DNA from: Sphingomonas kyeonggiensis
GTDB lineage: Bacteria; Pseudomonadota; Alphaproteobacteria; Sphingomonadales; Sphingomonadaceae
Assembly (NCBI RefSeq): GCF_014196745.1
Contig: NZ_JACIEH010000006.1
Coordinates: 1-64,000 of the forward strand
Direction of reading: 5' to 3'
DNA length: 64,000 nucleotides
Each line of letters opens with the position of its first letter. Positions within the stretch are counted from its first letter, which is position 1. The position numbers and the translations under genes are program-made. Shown one piece after another: positions 59,550 to 64,000 of the stretch. The notes below the pieces were generated by a model. That model did no database searches. It saw only the letters and a program-made list of their open reading frames with translations, and was not told the origin of the DNA.

Positions 59550-61637
59550 TCAGGCCACTTCAATGACGCGCGCTGCCGGCGCGGCGCTGCGATATTGGTG
59601 GAGCGGCTTGCCCTGCTCCGCAAGCGCGCGCAGCAGCGGGGAGGGGGCATGGCCCATCTCCTCCAGCGCATCGGCGATCTTCGCCAGCCCCACGCCGTCC
59701 GCCCAGAACAGCGGCCCGCCGGTGAACACCGGCCAGCCATAGCCATAGACCAGGGCGACATCGACGTCGGACGCGCGGATCGCCACGCCTTCCTCCAGGA
59801 TCCTCGCGCCTTCATTGACCACCGGATAGAGCAGCCGCGCGACGATCTCCTCGTCGCTGAACGCGCGCTGCGTCACGCCGGTCTTCGCGGCGAAATCGCG
59901 GATCAGCTGTTCGGCAATGGGTGAGGGTGCAGCCCGGCGCTTATCGTCATAATCATAATAGCCGCCGCCCTTCTTCTGCCCCCAGCGGCCCATCTCGCAC
60001 AGCACCTCCACCACGCTCGACGAACTGCTGGTCGCCGCATCCCAGCCGATCACGTCGAGCCCGACCAGGTCGAGCATCGCGAACGGCCCCATCGGGAAGC
60101 CATAGTCGAGCATCACCCGGTCGACCTCCCAGGGCAGCGGCCCTTCGAGGATCAATGCCTGGGCAGCGGCCATGCGCGGCGCCATCATCCGGTTGGCGAT
60201 GAAGCCGTCGCACACCCGGCTCAGCACGGCTACCTTGCCGATCCTCCGGCCGATCGCCATCGCCGCGGCGACCACCTGCGGATCGGTCTCGGCACCGCGC
60301 ACCACCTCCAGCAGCTTCATCACGTTCGCCGGCGAGAAGAAGTGCATGCCGACCACGCTCTCCGGCCGCCCGGTCGCGGCGGCGATCGCATCGACATCGA
60401 GGAAGGAGGTGTTGGTCGCCAGGATCGCGTCCGCCTTGGCCACCTTGTCGAGCCGTGCGAAAATCTCCTGCTTGAGCGACAGCTTCTCGAACACCGCCTC
60501 GATAATGAGGTCGACTTCGCCCAGCACCTCGAAATCGAGGCTGGGGGTGAGCAGGGCCATGCGCTGCTCGAACTGCTCGGCGCTCATCCGGCCCTTGTCG
60601 ACCGAACCCTGATAGTTGCGCCGGATCGTCGCCACGCCGCGATCGAGCGCGTCCTGCGCCTGCTCGACGATCGTCACCGGCAGCCCGACATTGAGAAAGT
60701 TCATCGCGATGCCGCCGCCCATCGTGCCCGCGCCGATCACGCCGACGCGCTTCACCGGAATCTCGGGCAGGTCGGCCGCCAGGTCGGGCACCTTGGCGGT
60801 CTGGCGCTCGGCGAAGAAGAAATAGCGCTGGGCGGCGGATTCGCGGCTGCGGAACAGCTCCCAGAACAATTCCGCTTCGCGCTTCATGCCTTGGTCGAAG
60901 GGCAGGGTGACCGCGGCTTCGACCGCCTTGATGATGTTTTCCGGCGCCCTGAAGCCCTTGAACGCGCGGGCGTGCTTCGCGCGGAACGCATCGAACAGCG
61001 CGGGATCCTGCCCGGCGATCTTGTCCGTCCGGTCGCGAATCCGTGTGCGCGGCGCGTCGAGCTTGGTCTTGAGGAAAGCGACGGCATCGGCATGCAGCGC
61101 GTCTTCGCTGGTGATCGCATCGACCAGCCCCATCGCCAGCGCATCCTTTGCGCGCACCGGCTTGCCGATCGCCATCATCTCCAGCGCCGCCTCGGCGCCG
61201 ACCACGCGCGGCAGCCGCTGGGTGCCGCCCGCTCCGGGCAGCAGGCCAAGCGCGACTTCAGGCAGGCCGAGCTTCGCCGAAGGGGTGGCGACGCGGTAGT
61301 CGCAGACCAGGGCCGTCTCCAGCCCGCCGCCCAGCGCGGTGCCATGGATCGCCGCGACCACCGGCTTGGGCGATCCCTCGATCAGCGCGAGCACGTCATG
61401 TAGCGGCGCGCCCGTGGGTGCCTTGTCGAACTCGCTGATGTCGGCACCGGCGATGAAGGTGCGCCCGGCGCAGATCAGGACGATGCCCTGCACGGTCTCG
61501 TCGGCGATCGCCGCGCGGAAACCCTGATCGAGCCCATCGCGGACTGCCGCCGACAATGCGTTCACAGGCGCGGAATCGAGCGTGAGCGTCGCGATCCCGT
61601 CCGCCACATCGAGTTCGGCGACCGAATTTATCTGCAT
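59550..61637 (-). CDS. Bifunctional enoyl-CoA hydratase / 3-hydroxyacyl-CoA dehydrogenase (FadB/FadJ-like)
   Basis: This 695-aa enzyme has an N-terminal crotonase domain (residues about 10-190: IVLICAGRTFIAGADISEFD, GTALGGGLETALVCDYRVAT, EVALGLLPGAGGTQRLPRVV). The NAD-binding 3-hydroxyacyl-CoA dehydrogenase domain starts near residue 300 (VKRVGVIGAGTMGGGIAMNF) and contains GMHFFSPANVMKLLEVV. Two C-terminal helical domains follow. It carries out hydration and the second oxidation of beta-oxidation. The start at 61637 fits the family; an upstream in-frame ATG at 61673 adds 12 odd residues. No thiolase is in the window. It heads the operon with the acyl-CoA dehydrogenase and nitroreductase. Confidence 0.93.
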   Translation of the reverse strand: MQINSVAELDVADGIATLTLDSAPVNALSAAVRDGLDQGFRAAIADETVQGIVLICAGRTFIAGADISEFDKAPTGAPLHDVLALIEGSPKPVVAAIHGTALGGGLETALVCDYRVATPSAKLGLPEVALGLLPGAGGTQRLPRVVGAEAALEMMAIGKPVRAKDALAMGLVDAITSEDALHADAVAFLKTKLDAPRTRIRDRTDKIAGQDPALFDAFRAKHARAFKGFRAPENIIKAVEAAVTLPFDQGMKREAELFWELFRSRESAAQRYFFFAERQTAKVPDLAADLPEIPVKRVGVIGAGTMGGGIAMNFLNVGLPVTIVEQAQDALDRGVATIRRNYQGSVDKGRMSAEQFEQRMALLTPSLDFEVLGEVDLIIEAVFEKLSLKQEIFARLDKVAKADAILATNTSFLDVDAIAAATGRPESVVGMHFFSPANVMKLLEVVRGAETDPQVVAAAMAIGRRIGKVAVLSRVCDGFIANRMMAPRMAAAQALILEGPLPWEVDRVMLDYGFPMGPFAMLDLVGLDVIGWDAATSSSSSVVEVLCEMGRWGQKKGGGYYDYDDKRRAAPSPIAEQLIRDFAAKTGVTQRAFSDEEIVARLLYPVVNEGARILEEGVAIRASDVDVALVYGYGWPVFTGGPLFWADGVGLAKIADALEEMGHAPSPLLRALAEQGKPLHQYRSAAPAARVIEVA

Positions 61638-61719
61638 GACTAAATTTCCTCTCGCGCTTTGTTTCGTTCGCATTTATTCGGATAATTAAATCGTAAAACA
61701 ACTAGCGGAGTGGAGAGGC

Positions 61720-62481
61720 GTGGGCAACGGGGAACGCGATCTTGCGGGGCGTGTGGCGCTGGTGACGGGCGCGTCCTCGGGGCTCGGCGCGCGTTTCGCC
61801 CGGGTGCTGGCCGCACGCGGCGCCCGACTGGTGCTCGGGGCCCGCCGCGAATCGTTGCTCGCCGACTTGCGCGACTCGATCGCCGGCGAAGGCGGCGAAG
61901 CGATCGGTGTTGCGATGGACGTGACCGACGAAGCCTCGGTTCGCGCTGCCTATGATGCCGGCGAAACCGCGTTCGGCACGGTCGATACCGTTATTGCCAA
62001 TGCCGGGATGAACATGGAGGGCCCGGCGCTCGATCTCGATATCGCCGCGTTCGACCAGGTGATGGCGGTCAATGTCCGCGGCGTATTCCTCACCGTTCGC
62101 GAAGGCGCCCGGCGGATGATCGCCGCCAAGGCCGATGGCCGCGTGCTGATCGTCTCCTCGATCACCGCGCAATCGGTCTCGCCGGGCCTCGCGGCGTACA
62201 GCGCCTCCAAGGCCGCGGTGCTCCAGCTCGGCCGGGTGCTGGCGCGCGACTGGGCGAACAAGGGCGTCAACCTCAACATCCTGTGTCCCGGCTATATCGA
62301 GACCGATCTCAACGCCGAATGGTTCGGTACCGAGGCCGGCCACAAGCAGATCGCCAAATGGCCCCGCCGCCGGCTGATGGACGGCGACGCGCTCGACGGG
62401 GCGGTTGCCTATCTCTGCGGCCCGGCGAGCCGCTTCGTTACCGGATCGGTGGTCACCGTCGATGACGGCCAGTCGCTCTGA
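61720..62481 (+). CDS. Short-chain dehydrogenase/reductase
   Basis: This 253-aa classical SDR has the NAD(P)-binding motif TGASSGLG (residues 16-23), NAG in IANAGMNMEG, the catalytic Ser in VSSITAQSV and the YSASK active-site motif. It ends SVVTVDDGQSL. It probably acts on a 3-hydroxyacyl-CoA or other alcohol, given the surrounding lipid genes. GTG 61720 is the start, with GGAGAGG just upstream. It is divergent from the FadB-like gene (82 bases) and begins a plus-strand operon; the nitronate monooxygenase ATG lies 13 bases after its stop. Confidence 0.9.
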   Translation: MGNGERDLAGRVALVTGASSGLGARFARVLAARGARLVLGARRESLLADLRDSIAGEGGEAIGVAMDVTDEASVRAAYDAGETAFGTVDTVIANAGMNMEGPALDLDIAAFDQVMAVNVRGVFLTVREGARRMIAAKADGRVLIVSSITAQSVSPGLAAYSASKAAVLQLGRVLARDWANKGVNLNILCPGYIETDLNAEWFGTEAGHKQIAKWPRRRLMDGDALDGAVAYLCGPASRFVTGSVVTVDDGQSL

Positions 62482-62494
62482 AGGAGGAAAATCC

Positions 62495-63484
62495 ATGATC
62501 CGCACCCGTTTCACCGAGGCTTTCGGCGTCGAGCATCCGATCGTGCAGGGCGGGATGATGTGGGTCGGCACCGCCGATCTCGTCGCCCCGGTCGCCGAGG
62601 CCGGCGCGCTCGGCTTCCTCACTGCGTTGACCCAGCCTACGCCTGAAGAGCTCATCAAGGAGATCGCCCGCGTCCGCGAACGTACCGACAAGGTCTTCGG
62701 GGTGAACCTGACGATCCTCCCCTCGATCAACCCGCCGCCCTATGCCGAATATCGCCGCGCGATCATCGAGAGCGGGATCGGGATCGTAGAGACCGCCGGC
62801 TACAAGCCGCAGGAGCATGTCGATGACTTCAAGGCCGCCGGCATCAAGGTCGTCCACAAATGCACCGCCGTCCGCCACGCGCTCTCCGCCGAGCGGATGG
62901 GCGTCGATGCGATCTCGATCGACGGCTTCGAATGCGCGGGCCATCCGGGCGAGGACGACATCCCCGGGCTGATCCTGATCCCTGCCGCCGCCGACAAGGT
63001 GAAGGTCCCGATCCTCGCCAGCGGCGGTTTCGGCGATGGCCGCGGGCTCGCCGCCGCGCTGGCGCTGGGCGCCGACGGCATCAACATGGGCACCCGCTTC
63101 TGCGCCACGCGCGAGGCGCCGATCCACGACAATTTCAAGGCCGCGATGGTCGCAAACGACGAGCGCGCGACCGAGCTGATCTTCCGCTCCTACCGCAACA
63201 CCGCCCGGGTCGCCCGCAACGCGATCGCCGAGCAGGTCGTCGCGATCGAGCGGGAAGGCCGCCCGTTCGAGGATGTCGCAGCACTGGTGAAGGGCGCGCG
63301 GGGCCGCGAGGGGCTCGAGACCGGCGACACCGATCACGGCATCTGGACCGCCGGCATGATCCAGGGCCTGATCCACGACGTCCCCACCGTCCGCGAACTG
63401 GTCGAGCGCATCGTCGAGGATGCCGAGGCGATCATCTCGCGCCGTCTGGCGGCAATGCTCGTCCCCGAAGCCGTACCCGCCTGA
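62495..63484 (+). CDS. Nitronate monooxygenase / 2-nitropropane-dioxygenase family flavoenzyme
   Basis: This 329-aa FMN-binding TIM-barrel protein has the N-terminal HPIVQGGMMWVGTADLVAPV, the active-site His150 in GFECAGHPGEDD and the phosphate-binding LASGGFGDGRGLAAALALGA with GTRFCATREAPIHDN. Members oxidise nitronates, but many relatives sit in acyl-CoA pathways and may reduce enoyl-CoA. AAGGAGG lies 9 bases before the ATG. It lies between an SDR and an acyl-CoA dehydrogenase, which supports a role in lipid catabolism. Confidence 0.9.
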   Translation: MIRTRFTEAFGVEHPIVQGGMMWVGTADLVAPVAEAGALGFLTALTQPTPEELIKEIARVRERTDKVFGVNLTILPSINPPPYAEYRRAIIESGIGIVETAGYKPQEHVDDFKAAGIKVVHKCTAVRHALSAERMGVDAISIDGFECAGHPGEDDIPGLILIPAAADKVKVPILASGGFGDGRGLAAALALGADGINMGTRFCATREAPIHDNFKAAMVANDERATELIFRSYRNTARVARNAIAEQVVAIEREGRPFEDVAALVKGARGREGLETGDTDHGIWTAGMIQGLIHDVPTVRELVERIVEDAEAIISRRLAAMLVPEAVPA

Positions 63485-63495
63485 AGGAGCCCCGC

Positions 63496-64000
63496 ATGGA
63501 CATGAACTGGACCCAGGCCGAGCTCGCCTTCCGCGACGAGGTGCGCGCCTTCCTCGCCGAGAAGCTGACCCCCGAGATCCGGCGCGCCGGCACGCTGGCG
63601 ACCAGCGTCTATCCCGATCACGAAGCCAGCATGGCGTGGCAGCATATCCTGCACGCGCGCGGCTGGGCTGCGCCCCATTGGCCGGTCGAGCATGGCGGCT
63701 GTGACTGGACCGTCGCGCAGCATTATATCTTCAACCGCGAGCGGATCGCGGCCGGGGCGCCCTCGCTCTCGCCGATGGGCATCCACATGGTCGCCCATGT
63801 GATCATCCGTTTCGGTACGCCCGAGCAGAAGGCGTATTTCCTGCCCCGCATCCTCACCGGCGAGGTCTTCTTCTGCCAGGGCTATTCGGAGCCCGGTGCC
63901 GGCTCCGACCTCGCCTCGCTCCAGATGCGTGCCGAGCCCGACGGCGAGGATTTCGTCCTCAACGGCTCGAAGATCTGGACCACCCACGCCACCGAGGCGA
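63496..64000 (+). CDS. Acyl-CoA dehydrogenase, N-terminal part (runs off the window)
   Basis: The visible 168 residues show an acyl-CoA dehydrogenase N-terminus (MNWTQAELAFRDEVRAFLAE, GWAAPHWPVEHGGCDWTVAQ) and the middle-domain motif FCQGYSEPGAGSDLASLQMR, with LNGSKIWTTHATEA at the edge. The WPVEHGG and GYSEPGAGSD variants are typical of the long FadE-like group acting on steroid or branched acyl-CoA in actinobacteria and sphingomonads. GGAG precedes the ATG. The nitronate monooxygenase stop is 11 bases upstream, so it is third in this operon. Confidence 0.9.
   Translation, partial: MDMNWTQAELAFRDEVRAFLAEKLTPEIRRAGTLATSVYPDHEASMAWQHILHARGWAAPHWPVEHGGCDWTVAQHYIFNRERIAAGAPSLSPMGIHMVAHVIIRFGTPEQKAYFLPRILTGEVFFCQGYSEPGAGSDLASLQMRAEPDGEDFVLNGSKIWTTHATEA

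Noticed and set aside
1..64000. tRNA, rRNA, CRISPR arrays or intact insertion sequences
   Set aside because: Reading both strands I saw no cloverleaf-like tRNA, no rRNA signature, no regularly spaced direct repeats and no transposase; only the integrase remnant at the left edge.

Overview
The window looks like a chromosomal segment of a high-GC alphaproteobacterium of the Sphingomonas type. This rests on strongly GC-rich codon use, six TonB-dependent outer-membrane receptors (TBDRs) in about 50 kb, a Caulobacter-like SigF/NrsF sigma/anti-sigma pair, and TBDR partners typical of sphingomonads and Caulobacter (SapC, JmjC-like cupin, tryptophan halogenase, TPR-sulfotransferase). No rRNA, tRNA, CRISPR array or intact insertion sequence was seen.

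Layout. (1) 1-6.5 kb is a more A+T-rich island scar. It holds a fused YD-repeat/P4-type integrase remnant, a 1533-aa exported RHS protein ending in a Hint domain and a probable HNH-type nuclease toxin, its likely immunity gene, and a decayed small YD-repeat gene. (2) 6.5-14.2 kb has two TBDRs, the second downstream of a TPR-sulfotransferase. (3) 14.3-19.1 kb has an APC permease, then a Rieske oxygenase plus FAD oxidoreductase operon, divergent from a TetR regulator with a palindromic operator between them. (4) 19.1-23.3 kb is a bufferin-type (MNIO-modified peptide) metal-stress locus: bufA1-doxX on the minus strand; sigF-nrsF and bufA2-bufB-bufC on the plus strand. The same promoter, GTAAC(C/G)-N16-CGAA, stands in front of all three transcription units. 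This is the most striking system in the window.

(5) 23.4-32.1 kb has a minus-strand dctA-TBDR-esterase operon, divergent from dctB-dctD. The DctD-like regulator has lost the sigma-54-contacting GAFTGA loop. (6) 32.2-37.1 kb is a FecI/FecR/transducer-TBDR cell-surface signalling set. (7) 37.4-38.3 kb is a single OmpA-family gene with its own terminator. (8) 38.5-48.8 kb is a sugar-acid locus: kdgD, LysR regulator, type-B carboxylesterase, a DHFR/RibD-like protein, a Tat-exported protein of unrecognised family coupled to a hexarate-type MFS transporter, and a TBDR.

(9) 49.0-50.8 kb has two tandem paralogous small proteins, a DUF4142 lipoprotein and a DUF3597 protein. (10) 50.8-57.5 kb is a TBDR - SapC - JmjC-like - tryptophan-halogenase locus, all on the minus strand. 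(11) 57.7-64.0 kb is lipid/acyl-CoA catabolism: bifunctional FadB-type enzyme, long-chain-type acyl-CoA dehydrogenase and nitroreductase on the minus strand; SDR, nitronate monooxygenase and a truncated second acyl-CoA dehydrogenase on the plus strand.

The recurring theme is nutrient capture across the outer membrane: a TBDR paired with a dedicated inner-membrane transporter, exported hydrolase or regulator. A copper/metal-stress peptide locus and a mobile toxin island are embedded among these. Family assignments come from reading the translated sequences and recalling family motifs; no database search was run.
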